In this document: piece after piece, positions 1-6,597 of the stretch
Position numbering within the stretch: position 1 is the stretch's first letter
Layout: each line of letters starts with the position of its first letter
NCBI GenBank assembly: GCA_937925775.1
Contig: CALAMM010000072.1
Location: forward strand, 1-7,747
Direction of reading: 5' to 3'
DNA length: 7,747 nt
From: an uncultured Fimbriimonadales bacterium
Lineage (GTDB): Bacteria > Armatimonadota > Fimbriimonadia > Fimbriimonadales > GBS-DC
Translations under genes and position numbers: made by a program
Notes under the pieces: generated by a model
Told to the model about the DNA's origin: nothing
The model's input: only the letters and a program-made list of their open reading frames with translations
Database searches by the model: none

Positions 1-95
1 AGATAGCTGTTGCGAGGCACAACTGCTATCGACTCGGTTGCAAACGCTGCGACCGCTGCCGTGCATATCCATACAGCACAGACGAGACTCCGCAT
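1..95 (-). CDS. Exported protein of unknown function, N-terminal fragment cut by the window edge
   Basis: This is the 5' end of a leftward gene. The 31 complete codons give an N-terminus of M-R-S, a hydrophobic stretch LVCAVWICTAAVAAFA (residues 4-19) and then TES, which is a good Sec signal peptide with likely cleavage after AFA at residue 19. A strong GAGGAGGA ribosome binding site lies at 108-101. Two ATGs occur in tandem (98-96 and 95-93). I chose the second because it leaves 6 nt after GGAGG, like the other genes here; the first would leave only 3. The mature part begins TESIAVVPRNSY and is too short to name a family. It is divergent from the MBL-fold gene, so both may share the control region between them. 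That the gene is real is an inference from the ribosome binding site plus signal peptide, and its function is unknown. Confidence 0.72.
   Translation of the reverse strand, partial: MRSLVCAVWICTAAVAAFATESIAVVPRNSY
2..30. repeat. Inverted repeat inside the start of the exported-protein gene
   Basis: GATAGC (2-7) pairs with GCTATC (25-30). After one T-T mismatch, GTTG (9-12) pairs with CAAC (20-23), leaving a 7-nt loop. The stem therefore has 10 pairs plus one mismatch. It falls on codons 22-31 of the exported-protein gene, just after the signal-peptide cleavage site. It could form an mRNA hairpin or be chance. Confidence 0.6.
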
Positions 96-100
96 CATAC

Positions 101-108
101 TCCTCCTC
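101..108 (-). promoter_or_regulatory. Ribosome binding site of the exported-protein gene
   Basis: Read on the minus strand this is GAGGAGGA, close to a full anti-16S complement. It lies just upstream of tandem ATG codons and favours the second one (95-93). It is the main evidence that a gene leaves the window on the left. Confidence 0.75.
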
Positions 109-120
109 TCGATCTTTCCA

Positions 121-142
121 CTTGTGGGGGCGAAACCACAAG
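121..142. promoter_or_regulatory. Perfect 7-bp dyad in the divergent intergenic region
   Basis: CTTGTGG (121-127) and CCACAAG (136-142) are perfect inverted repeats around an 8-nt spacer. The dyad starts 12 nt upstream of the exported gene's ribosome binding site. It could be an operator or a 5'-leader hairpin. No T-run follows on either strand, so it is not a classical terminator. Confidence 0.45.
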
Positions 143-161
143 CAAAGAGTAAGACTGTTTC

Positions 162-183
162 AGCACGCTTTCTGTTCCGTGCT
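162..183. promoter_or_regulatory. Operator-like 22-bp dyad upstream of the MBL-fold gene
   Basis: AGCACG (162-167) and CGTGCT (178-183) are perfect inverted repeats separated by 10 nt. Half-site centres are 16 bp apart, a geometry compatible with a dimeric regulator. The dyad lies just upstream of the -10-like TAATAT at 190-195, so a bound protein could affect rightward transcription. The half-sites are short, and chance occurrence cannot be excluded. Confidence 0.35.
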
Positions 184-189
184 TTCCCG

Positions 190-195
190 TAATAT
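190..195 (+). promoter_or_regulatory. Possible -10 element for the MBL-fold/ABC operon
   Basis: TAATAT lies in the most AT-rich patch before the MBL-fold gene and matches the TATAAT consensus at 4 of 6 positions. No convincing -35 box is seen 16-18 bp upstream. The call is weak. Confidence 0.2.
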
Positions 196-246
196 ACCCC
201 GTCTCAGCAGGAAATTCAGCCGTTTTTCAGAAATTGAGGCCTTGAA

Positions 247-1155
247 ATGTCCCGAATTCAGACGGAGCTGATTGACCTGCAGTTTTTAGGCTATCCGCTG
301 GCGATTGCTGCGTATCTGCTCGATGACGGGGTGGAGGCGGCGTTGGTGGAGGTAGGTCCGACCAGCACGGCGGAGACGCTGCTGCGCGCGGTACAGGCGC
401 GGGGCGTCCCGTTGGAACGCCTGCGCCATCTGATTGTGACGCACATTCACTTAGACCACGCAGGCGCGTTGGGGTGGCTGTTGCAGCGCCTCCCCCATGC
501 AACAGCGTATGTGCACCCCGTGGGCGCGCCCCACATGGTGGACCCCAGTCGCTTGATTAGCAGCGCGTCGCGACTCTATGGCGAAATGATGGAACGCCTC
601 TGGGGTGAGGTGGTTCCCGTACCCCAAGAGCGGTTGCGCGTGGTGCGCGACGGCGAGCGAATCACGGTTGCAGGGCGCACCCTCCTCGCGGTTGATACGC
701 CAGGGCATGCCCGCCACCATCATGTCTATCTGGACGAGGCGACAGGCGTGCTGTTCGCGGGCGATGTTGCGGGCGTGCGCATGCCAGGCGCCGCGTATGT
801 CCGCCCACCCACGCCGCCGCCCGAGCTGGACATCGAGGCGTGGCAGGCGAGCCTTGCCAAACTGCGTGCCTTGCCCATCCGTCAACTCGCGCTGACCCAC
901 TTCGGCATCTACGACGATGTGGAGCGCCACCTGAACGAACTCGAAACGCGCCTGCTCGACTGGGCAGCGTTCACGCGCAACCTCGTTGAGCAGGGGGTCT
1001 CGGACAGCGAACTCATACAGCACCTGCGCACCTACGGCGATGAAGAAATGCGCCAGCTGGGAGTAGAACCCACCAACTACGAGCTCGGCGCAGGCTACGA
1101 ACTCATCGCGCTGGGCTTCGCCCGCTACTGGCGCAAAAAACTGGGGCTATCATGA
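247..1155 (+). CDS. MBL-fold metallohydrolase
   Basis: This 302-residue cytoplasmic enzyme has no signal peptide and shows the metallo-beta-lactamase metal-binding set. THIHLDH (residues 65-71) supplies H66, H68, D70 and H71. H154 lies in TPGHARHH, D173 in FAGDVAG and H218 in ALTHFG. That complete set supports a two-metal active site that uses water for hydrolysis. The strand order, and the helical C-terminus of about 80 residues after H218, resemble the glyoxalase II/LACTB2-like branch, but the substrate (thioester, lactone, phosphodiester or other) cannot be read from the sequence. The ATG follows GAGG (236-239) by 7 nt. The stop codon overlaps the next start as ATGA, so translation of the ABC ATPase is probably coupled to this gene. 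No classic rhodanese or beta-CASP domain is present. Confidence 0.93.
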   Translation: MSRIQTELIDLQFLGYPLAIAAYLLDDGVEAALVEVGPTSTAETLLRAVQARGVPLERLRHLIVTHIHLDHAGALGWLLQRLPHATAYVHPVGAPHMVDPSRLISSASRLYGEMMERLWGEVVPVPQERLRVVRDGERITVAGRTLLAVDTPGHARHHHVYLDEATGVLFAGDVAGVRMPGAAYVRPPTPPPELDIEAWQASLAKLRALPIRQLALTHFGIYDDVERHLNELETRLLDWAAFTRNLVEQGVSDSELIQHLRTYGDEEMRQLGVEPTNYELGAGYELIALGFARYWRKKLGLS

Positions 1156-2309
1156 AAGCAGAGAGTGTGCGATTCGAGAAAGTAACGAAGCGGTTCGGCT
1201 CCGTCGTCGCGGTGAACCAACTGACGCTCCATATCCAGCCCGGCGAGTTCATGGTGCTGGTGGGACCTTCGGGGTGCGGCAAGACCACCGCGCTGCGCAT
1301 GCTGGCAGGTCTGGAAGACCCGACGGAGGGCAAGATTTATATCGGCGAGCGCTGCGTGAACGAGGTTCCCCCGCGCGACCGCGACATCGCGATGGTATTT
1401 CAAAACTACGCGCTCTATCCGCATATGCGCGTGTACGACAATATCGCGTTCGGCTTGCGCCTGCGCGAACTCAAAGGCGTGCTATGGCAGCTCACGCACT
1501 GGAGTGAAGCCCGCGCGATTAGGCAGCGCATCGACGCGCGTGTGCGCCAAGTCGCGCAGATGCTGGAGATCGAGGGGCTACTCCACCGACTACCGAAAGA
1601 GCTCTCAGGCGGGCAACGACAGCGCGTCGCCCTCGCTCGCGCAATCGTGCGTCAGCCGAAAGTGTTCCTGATGGACGAGCCGCTGTCGAACCTCGATGCA
1701 AAACTGCGCGACCAGACCCGCGCGGAACTCAAAAAACTGCAGGAGCGACTCGGCGTGACCACCATCTATGTCACGCACGACCAGAAAGAGGCGATGACGC
1801 TGGGGGCTCGCATCGCCGTAATGAAAGACGGAGTCTTACAGCAAGTTGGAACCCCCGAGGAGGTCTATTTCCGCCCTGCGAACACCTTCGTGGCGACCTT
1901 TATCGGCACACCGCCGATGAACCTGCTCAGCGCGCAGGTGCTCGAGCATGCCGGCAAACCCGCCCTGCAGATAGGCTCTGCGACCTTACCCGTGCTGGAG
2001 TGCCACGCGCAAAAGCTGCGCACGCGCGTGGGGCAGCGCGTGCTGGTGGGGATTCGCCCTCAGGATATTTATACGGATCGCACTGCGCCGCCCGACGCGA
2101 TTTTGTCGGAGCCTGTGCCCGCCGTCGTCGATGTCGTGGAGCCACACGGCGACCGCAACGATGTTCACCTGCTCGTGGACGGCGCGACGCTGATTGCACA
2201 GCTCAGCGCACGCATCAAGGTCAACGAGGGCGACACGGTCGCCCTGCAGCTCCACTTGGAATACCTCCACCTGTTCGACCCAGCAACGGGCGAGACGCTG
2301 GAGGCGTAA
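1152..2309 (+). CDS. ABC transporter ATP-binding protein, UgpC/MsmX/MalK type
   Basis: This 385-residue ATPase belongs to the class that energises binding-protein-dependent import of sugars and related solutes (CUT1 type). Visible motifs are Walker A GPSGCGKTT (38-46), Q-loop Q84 in VFQNYALYPHM, signature LSGGQRQRVALARA (151-164), Walker B VFLMDEP with E176, D-loop SNLD (179-182) and the switch histidine H209 in YVTHD. A C-terminal regulatory region of about 130 residues (from about 255) has the MalK-type TOBE/OB pattern, including VGIRPQDIY. Between GLRLREL and the helix RVRQVAQ lie about 17 more residues than is usual, including a tryptophan-containing segment (WQLTHWSEAR). No permease or binding-protein gene lies in the window. 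It may therefore be a shared ATPase serving transporters encoded elsewhere, as MsmX does. It overlaps the MBL-fold gene by 4 nt and its stop abuts the convergent gene. Confidence 0.95.
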   Translation: MKAESVRFEKVTKRFGSVVAVNQLTLHIQPGEFMVLVGPSGCGKTTALRMLAGLEDPTEGKIYIGERCVNEVPPRDRDIAMVFQNYALYPHMRVYDNIAFGLRLRELKGVLWQLTHWSEARAIRQRIDARVRQVAQMLEIEGLLHRLPKELSGGQRQRVALARAIVRQPKVFLMDEPLSNLDAKLRDQTRAELKKLQERLGVTTIYVTHDQKEAMTLGARIAVMKDGVLQQVGTPEEVYFRPANTFVATFIGTPPMNLLSAQVLEHAGKPALQIGSATLPVLECHAQKLRTRVGQRVLVGIRPQDIYTDRTAPPDAILSEPVPAVVDVVEPHGDRNDVHLLVDGATLIAQLSARIKVNEGDTVALQLHLEYLHLFDPATGETLEA

Positions 2310-3905
2310 TCACTCAAACACGAACAGCAGGTACTGCGCGATGCCGATATCGCCCTCGACCTGCAGTTCGCCTGTATTGTAGGCGTCCAGCGGGTCACGC
2401 TTGCCGTTGATAATCGCCAGGAACACTTCTGCGGGGGCTTTGATGGTAACGGCGGCTTCGGACGGGCTGCCCTCTTTGCTGAGCGTCGCTTTACCGTCGG
2501 CGATGCGCAGGTAAAACTCGCCCGCGCCCTCCAACACAAGCCGATAGGTCGCCTTGAAGCTACCCGCTCGGTCGGGACGGAACCGCTGCAGATACTTCTC
2601 CAGCTCCTGCTCCGCAGCGGATTTTTCACCCTGAGCGGTCGCTGTGCCCGACGGCGTGCGCGCAGCGAGCTGACCCATCATTTGCCGCGCCGCCTGCACC
2701 ATCGCGTGCCCTATCTCCGACCCCACCGACATACTGCGCTCGTAGCTGTAGAGGTCTAAGTAGTAGTCCGCCATGCTGAGGATGTAGCCCAGCTCGTCGT
2801 TTGCCAGTCCAAACAGGAACACGGGGTCACCGTAGGGCGCGAGGAGGCGTTTGAGCAGGATGCCGATGTTGGGTAGCACCTCGCCGGGCATCGTGAACAT
2901 CACTGCATCGCCCAGGCGAATCAGGTGCGACTCGGTGGTGATTTTGTCGTTGCTCAGCGACGCGCCTGCTGGGATAATCCCTGCTGCCAGCTCCATGCGG
3001 AAGCGCTCGTTCTCCAACGTAACGGTGTAGGTCGCTTCGCGATGCTCCAGTTGCACGTCGTCGGAGAAGCGGGCGTTGGCGATGGCTTCGAGGGCTTTGT
3101 TCGCGATGGTCGTGCCGTAGCGTTCGGCGCGCGCCCAGTCGCGCCCTTTCGGCACATTCGGGTCGGGGTTGGGCGCGGGCGAAATCATCCCGCCCAGCGC
3201 ACCGTTCGCGAATATCGCAACGCCACCCACCTTCGACTCCACCGTTTGGTAGTACCAGTGGCAGAAGTCGGCGGTCAGCTGGTCGTTGTTAAGCACTTCG
3301 GGGTGGCAGGCGAAATTGGTGAGCGTGGCGATGACCTTGCCGTCCGCCTTGCTGCGCAGCTGCATAACCGCCGCTTCGGTGTCCAGAATCTTCTCGACAC
3401 GGTAGTTATAGGCGACCCCCTCGATGTTCGTTTTCGCGAAGCCGACGGTGGCGGGTTGGAGGCGACTGGCCGCCTCGTCGACGGTGCGAGCCGCCGTCTC
3501 GATGACGAAGTTCACATACTCCTCGTCGCGCCCCGACTGCATCGGCGTTGGCCCCCACAACCCGATAGTGTCGGGCGCGGAGTGAACATGGGTACACAGC
3601 ACCATCACGCGGTTCGGTGGGACGGACTTGACCCGCTGACGGATTTTTTGCACATCGTCGCGTAGCAGTCCGAGCAGGTCGCACACGACAATCGCGAGCC
3701 GCTCCTGTCCCACTTGCACGACGAGGGCGCGTGCCCAGATGTCGTCATGCACGCCCCCCGTGTTGGGGCGGTTCGGCGCGTAGCCCGCCAGATAAACCTG
3801 CTTGGTCGGCGTAATCTTGTTCGCTGCTGCGCCTGCTTGAAGCCCCTGCGCCCAGCAGCTCATCGCAATCGCCCAATACACCGTTGCAAATACGAGGAAT
3901 CTCAT
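2310..3905 (-). CDS. Secreted neutral/alkaline ceramidase-like hydrolase with C-terminal SCP2-like domain
   Basis: This 531-residue protein starts at an ATG 6 nt after GGAGGGA and begins with a hydrophobic signal sequence (MRFLVFATVYWAIAMSCWAQ). Residues about 22-415 match the neutral/alkaline non-lysosomal ceramidase fold. CTHVHSAPD (104-112) gives H106 and H108, NFACHPE gives H201, and GALGGMISP supplies the expected nucleophile S242. E342 in MPGEVLP and Y374 in ELGYI fit the remaining zinc-site positions of characterised bacterial ceramidases. These enzymes cleave an N-acyl amide bond, but the true substrate here is unknown. A short polar linker (about 416-435) leads to about 90 residues with an SCP2 sterol-carrier pattern (ATYRLVLEG, ATLSKEG, AAVTIKAPAEVFLAIINGK, GELQVEGDIG), which could bind lipid. 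An earlier in-frame TTG (3974) lacks a ribosome binding site and would bury the signal peptide. Confidence 0.88.
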   Translation of the reverse strand: MRFLVFATVYWAIAMSCWAQGLQAGAAANKITPTKQVYLAGYAPNRPNTGGVHDDIWARALVVQVGQERLAIVVCDLLGLLRDDVQKIRQRVKSVPPNRVMVLCTHVHSAPDTIGLWGPTPMQSGRDEEYVNFVIETAARTVDEAASRLQPATVGFAKTNIEGVAYNYRVEKILDTEAAVMQLRSKADGKVIATLTNFACHPEVLNNDQLTADFCHWYYQTVESKVGGVAIFANGALGGMISPAPNPDPNVPKGRDWARAERYGTTIANKALEAIANARFSDDVQLEHREATYTVTLENERFRMELAAGIIPAGASLSNDKITTESHLIRLGDAVMFTMPGEVLPNIGILLKRLLAPYGDPVFLFGLANDELGYILSMADYYLDLYSYERSMSVGSEIGHAMVQAARQMMGQLAARTPSGTATAQGEKSAAEQELEKYLQRFRPDRAGSFKATYRLVLEGAGEFYLRIADGKATLSKEGSPSEAAVTIKAPAEVFLAIINGKRDPLDAYNTGELQVEGDIGIAQYLLFVFE

Positions 3906-3911
3906 CGTTGC

Positions 3912-3918
3912 TCCCTCC
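3912..3918 (-). promoter_or_regulatory. Ribosome binding site that fixes the ceramidase-like start
   Basis: GGAGGGA on the minus strand lies 6 nt before the ATG at 3905-3903. Together with the signal peptide that starts there, it rules against the longer reading from the TTG at 3974. Confidence 0.8.
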
Positions 3919-3970
3919 GTACTGAACAGTCGTTCACCTTGCACCGCTGAATTCCTACCGCGTTGATGGG

Positions 3971-4492
3971 TCAAGGTTCGTCATTTTTCCTTGCCTTCTC
4001 GCTCCAGGAAAGCACGGCACGGGTCTGGTTGCCCTGCTTGGTGACGGCGACGCCTGCTGTGATGGTCTCCGACTGCCCCAGCACGAGATGCTCCTCGCCT
4101 TCTTGCGAGTGCTGGGTCATCTTGCTGACCTTCAGCCCGCGCTTGGTGAACTCAGTTTCATAGAACGCAGCAACCGCCTGAGGCGTTGCGTCACCGACGA
4201 TTTCCAACTGCACGCCCCGAAAGTCGCCCGCGGTGGTCTGCATTCTGCGTTTCACTTGGAACTGCGCATAGATGGGGAGGGGAAAGTCTTGAGCGAGTTC
4301 ACGGTTTGCAAGCGCGTCTTGAGCGGGTTCGGCCTCTGAAGGCGCAGCTTCGGGAGCGGGCGGCGCGGCAGGCTGGAGCGCGGTGCCCCTGTCAGGTGGC
4401 GCTGGCGCCGACTCGGAAGCCTGATTGGAACACCCCGAAAGAATCAGGAGCACCACGCCGATAATCTCTATGGTTCGTATCCATCGTCGCAT
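3971..4492 (-). CDS. Small predicted lipoprotein with a proline/alanine/glutamate-rich linker and a C-terminal alpha/beta domain
   Basis: This 173-residue protein is of unknown function. Residues 1-21 form a lipoprotein signal peptide: basic start MRRWIR, hydrophobic IIGVVLLI, lipobox LSGC with C21 as the predicted lipidated cysteine. A low-complexity tether rich in A, P and E follows (about 22-60). A compact domain (about 65-165) begins FPLPIYAQ, continues with a strand (VQLEIVGDATP), a helix AVAAFYETEFTKRGL and several strands ending AVLSWSE. That arrangement resembles small surface domains in which the helix reads roughly 'FYxxxLxxxGW', but I cannot name the family. The ATG follows GAGGA by 5 nt, and the longer reading to 4585 would bury the lipobox and overlap the upstream peptidase. 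It sits 74 nt after the peptidase stop and 65 nt before the ceramidase-like start, probably in one operon. Confidence 0.85.
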   Translation of the reverse strand: MRRWIRTIEIIGVVLLILSGCSNQASESAPAPPDRGTALQPAAPPAPEAAPSEAEPAQDALANRELAQDFPLPIYAQFQVKRRMQTTAGDFRGVQLEIVGDATPQAVAAFYETEFTKRGLKVSKMTQHSQEGEEHLVLGQSETITAGVAVTKQGNQTRAVLSWSEKARKNDEP

Positions 4493-4497
4493 TAGCG

Positions 4498-4502
4498 TCC
4501 TC
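4498..4502 (-). promoter_or_regulatory. Ribosome binding site that fixes the lipoprotein start
   Basis: GAGGA on the minus strand lies 5 nt upstream of the ATG at 4492-4490. It supports the start that places the lipobox at residues 18-21. Confidence 0.7.
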
Positions 4503-4566
4503 GCTTGAAGGGTACCCGATGCGTGATGGCGGGCGCGTTGCTGGTTTCGTGCGTGGCGAAGCAGAT

Positions 4567-6567
4567 TCACAGATGCTCCCGCCACCAGTTGAGGTACTGC
4601 TCTAACCGATGACGACGCAAATCGGGCGGGCCGCTACGCGATAGCCCGTGGCTCGATTCGGCGGGATAGCGGATGTAGAGTACCTCTTTACCTTGCCGCA
4701 CCAGCGCGGCGAAGAGTTGGTCCGCCTCACTGATGGGACAGCGCAGGTCGCCCTCACTATGCACAATCAGCAAGGGGGTTGTAATCCGCCCTGCATACGC
4801 CAGTGGCGAGCATTCCCAGAGTTTCTGCGGCTCGTCCCAGAAGTTGCCTTGCCAGTAGCGGTTGGGGATCATCGGGAAGTCCGAAGTGCCCGCCATACTC
4901 ACCAAGTTCACCACGCTGCGGTCGGTAATCGCGGCTTTGAATCGAGAGGTATGCCCCACAATCCAGTTTGTCATATAGCCGCCGTAGCTGCCGCCTGCCA
5001 CGCCCATCCGCTCGGCATCTACGAACGGTAGGCTCGCAAGGTAGTCGGTTACGGTCATGAGGTCTTTGAAGTCGCGGTTGCCCCAGTCGCCTTTGATGGC
5101 GCGAGCGAACGCTTCCCCATAGCCAACGCTGCCGCGCGGGTTGGTATAGGCGACTATATAGCCGTGTGCGGCGTGCAGTTGGAACTCGTGGAAGAACACG
5201 CGCCCATACATTGCATGCGGGCCGCCGTGAATCATCAAAATCGTGGGGTACTTGCGGGCGGGGTCAAAATCGGGCGGTTTGAGGAGCCAGCCGTGGATTT
5301 TGACGCCGTCGTCCGCTTCCACTTCGAACTCTTCGGGGTGCGCGATGGCAACCTCGTCCAGCAGGGGCTGATTAAAGGCGGTGAGCTGGGTGAGGCTCAG
5401 GGTGTTGCCTGTGCGTTCTGCCAGAAAGAGTTCGTGTGGGTGGGTCGCGTCGCCTTTGAGCAGAGCAAGGCGATGTTCGTCCTGCGAGAGGCTCAAGTCG
5501 GCGACTTCGAAATCGCCGTCTAAGAGTTTATCGAGGTGCGTGCCGTCCACTTTCACGCGGTAGGGGTACACGCCGCCGCGCTCGCTGACCAAGAAGTAGA
5601 GGTGCTGGCTATCGGCACTCCAGAGCAGGGGTGCGCCGCCGCCGAACTCGCGCACATCGGTCAGCGTGCCCACCCCGACCGTGTTGTCCAGAGATGCAAT
5701 CAGGTCAACTGCGTCGCCGCCGTCCACCGACACGCGCCACACATGGTCGTTGCGGGGATAGGGATCATCGGGATACGGGTTGCCGATGTAGGCTAAGTAT
5801 TTGCCATCGGGCGACCAGCGCACGGCATACTTGGGGCCATCGGGCGCCTCCACCCTGCGTAGGTCGCCTCCTTCCGCAGGCACAATCCAAATCGCGTCGT
5901 AGCCAGGGTGGTTGTCGGGGTCGGGATGGCGGTTGCTGAGGAAGGCGATGTAGTTGCCGCAGGGCGACCACGCAGGGCTGGACTCGCTGAACTCAGGGTC
6001 GGCGGTGAGTTGCTTCGTTACGCCCGTCTTGACATCCACGACATAGAGGTGATAGCGCTGCTCGACGAACGCGCCGTCGCCGTCGAGTCGCCAGTGGGCG
6101 CGGCGAATAACTCGCGGCGGGTTCGAGAAGCCCTTCTCCTGCCGCTCTTTGCGAGCCTGCTCGCGCCATTCGGGGGCGGTTTCGCGGTAAATGAAAGCGA
6201 TTTTGCTCCCGTCGGGCGACCAGGCGAACTCGGCGATACTCCCCTCTTCCAAGTTGGTAATCGGGCGTGCCTCGCCTCCGTCGGCAGGGATCACATAAAT
6301 CTGGCTCTTGGGCTTTTGGCGGTTGCTGATGAACGCTACTTGCTTGCCGTCGGGCGACCAGCGCGGCTGCGTATCGCTCCACTCGCCGTAAGTGAACGGC
6401 GACGCCTCTTCACCAACGCGAACGCGCCAGAGGTTGGAGAAGTATTTGTTTTTCTCTGGGTCGATCCACTTGTAAACGAACACAATCTGGCTGCCGTCGG
6501 GCGCAATCTGCGGGCTACCCAGCAGTTTGATACGGAACAGGTCGTCGATAGTGATAGCGCGTTTCAT
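4567..6567 (-). CDS. S9 family peptidase (prolyl oligopeptidase / acylaminoacyl-peptidase-like, S9C)
   Basis: This 666-residue serine peptidase has no signal peptide, so it is probably cytoplasmic, and is likely to trim short peptides or acylated N-termini. The first ~400 residues form a beta-propeller with repeated WSPDG-type blade motifs at 70, 116, 200 (WSPCG), 251 and 316 (WSADS). In this family the propeller gates access to the active site. Residues about 410-666 are the alpha/beta-hydrolase domain, with HGGPHAMYG (447-455) near the oxyanion site and NPRGSVGYG (476-484). The triad is readable: S527 in GGSYGG, D607 in HSEGDLRCP and H640 in AESSHGLSRSG. All key residues are present and the length is normal for the family. 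The chosen ATG lies 8 nt after GGAGG. It follows the carotenoid gene by 30 nt and precedes the lipoprotein by 74 nt. The natural substrate is unknown. Confidence 0.95.
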   Translation of the reverse strand: MKRAITIDDLFRIKLLGSPQIAPDGSQIVFVYKWIDPEKNKYFSNLWRVRVGEEASPFTYGEWSDTQPRWSPDGKQVAFISNRQKPKSQIYVIPADGGEARPITNLEEGSIAEFAWSPDGSKIAFIYRETAPEWREQARKERQEKGFSNPPRVIRRAHWRLDGDGAFVEQRYHLYVVDVKTGVTKQLTADPEFSESSPAWSPCGNYIAFLSNRHPDPDNHPGYDAIWIVPAEGGDLRRVEAPDGPKYAVRWSPDGKYLAYIGNPYPDDPYPRNDHVWRVSVDGGDAVDLIASLDNTVGVGTLTDVREFGGGAPLLWSADSQHLYFLVSERGGVYPYRVKVDGTHLDKLLDGDFEVADLSLSQDEHRLALLKGDATHPHELFLAERTGNTLSLTQLTAFNQPLLDEVAIAHPEEFEVEADDGVKIHGWLLKPPDFDPARKYPTILMIHGGPHAMYGRVFFHEFQLHAAHGYIVAYTNPRGSVGYGEAFARAIKGDWGNRDFKDLMTVTDYLASLPFVDAERMGVAGGSYGGYMTNWIVGHTSRFKAAITDRSVVNLVSMAGTSDFPMIPNRYWQGNFWDEPQKLWECSPLAYAGRITTPLLIVHSEGDLRCPISEADQLFAALVRQGKEVLYIRYPAESSHGLSRSGPPDLRRHRLEQYLNWWREHL

Positions 6568-6575
6568 ACCAAGTG

Positions 6576-6580
6576 CCTCC
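6576..6580 (-). promoter_or_regulatory. Ribosome binding site that decides the S9 peptidase start
   Basis: GGAGG on the minus strand overlaps an upstream in-frame ATG (6582-6580) and lies 8 nt before the ATG at 6567-6565. The upstream ATG has no purine-rich site of its own, so the shorter protein starting MKRAITIDD is preferred. Confidence 0.75.
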
Positions 6581-6597
6581 ATGCGCAGTTCAGTTCG

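Noticed and set aside
10..192. 60-codon plus-strand frame in the left intergenic region
   Set aside because: It lacks a ribosome binding site, and its translation has no domain. The minus-strand signal peptide with a strong ribosome binding site is the better reading of 1-95.
451..1023. 190-codon open frame on the minus strand
   Set aside because: It is antisense to the MBL-fold gene, whose metal-binding motifs establish the coding strand.
2925..3665. 246-codon open frame on the plus strand
   Set aside because: It is antisense to the catalytic domain of the ceramidase-like gene and shows no motif.
3923..3936. TGAAC/GTTCA hairpin before the ceramidase-like gene as a terminator
   Set aside because: The stem is only 5 bp and there is no T-run on the minus strand after it.
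3906..3974. Longer N-terminus for the ceramidase-like protein (TTG at 3974)
   Set aside because: It would place 23 polar residues before the signal peptide and ignore the GGAGGGA site 6 nt before the ATG at 3905.
4510..4517. GGGTACCC palindrome between the peptidase and lipoprotein genes as an operator
   Set aside because: It is a single 8-bp palindrome with no extended symmetry and no nearby promoter elements, so it is expected by chance at this length scale.
4493..4585. Longer N-terminus for the lipoprotein (to 4585)
   Set aside because: It would overlap the end of the peptidase gene and bury the lipobox behind 31 extra residues. The ATG at 4492 has its own GAGGA site.
5800..6360. Repeated TCGGGCGACCA-like DNA motif in the peptidase gene as a mobile or regulatory repeat
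   Set aside because: The copies encode the WSPDG blades of the beta-propeller in frame, so they reflect protein repeats with uniform codon use.
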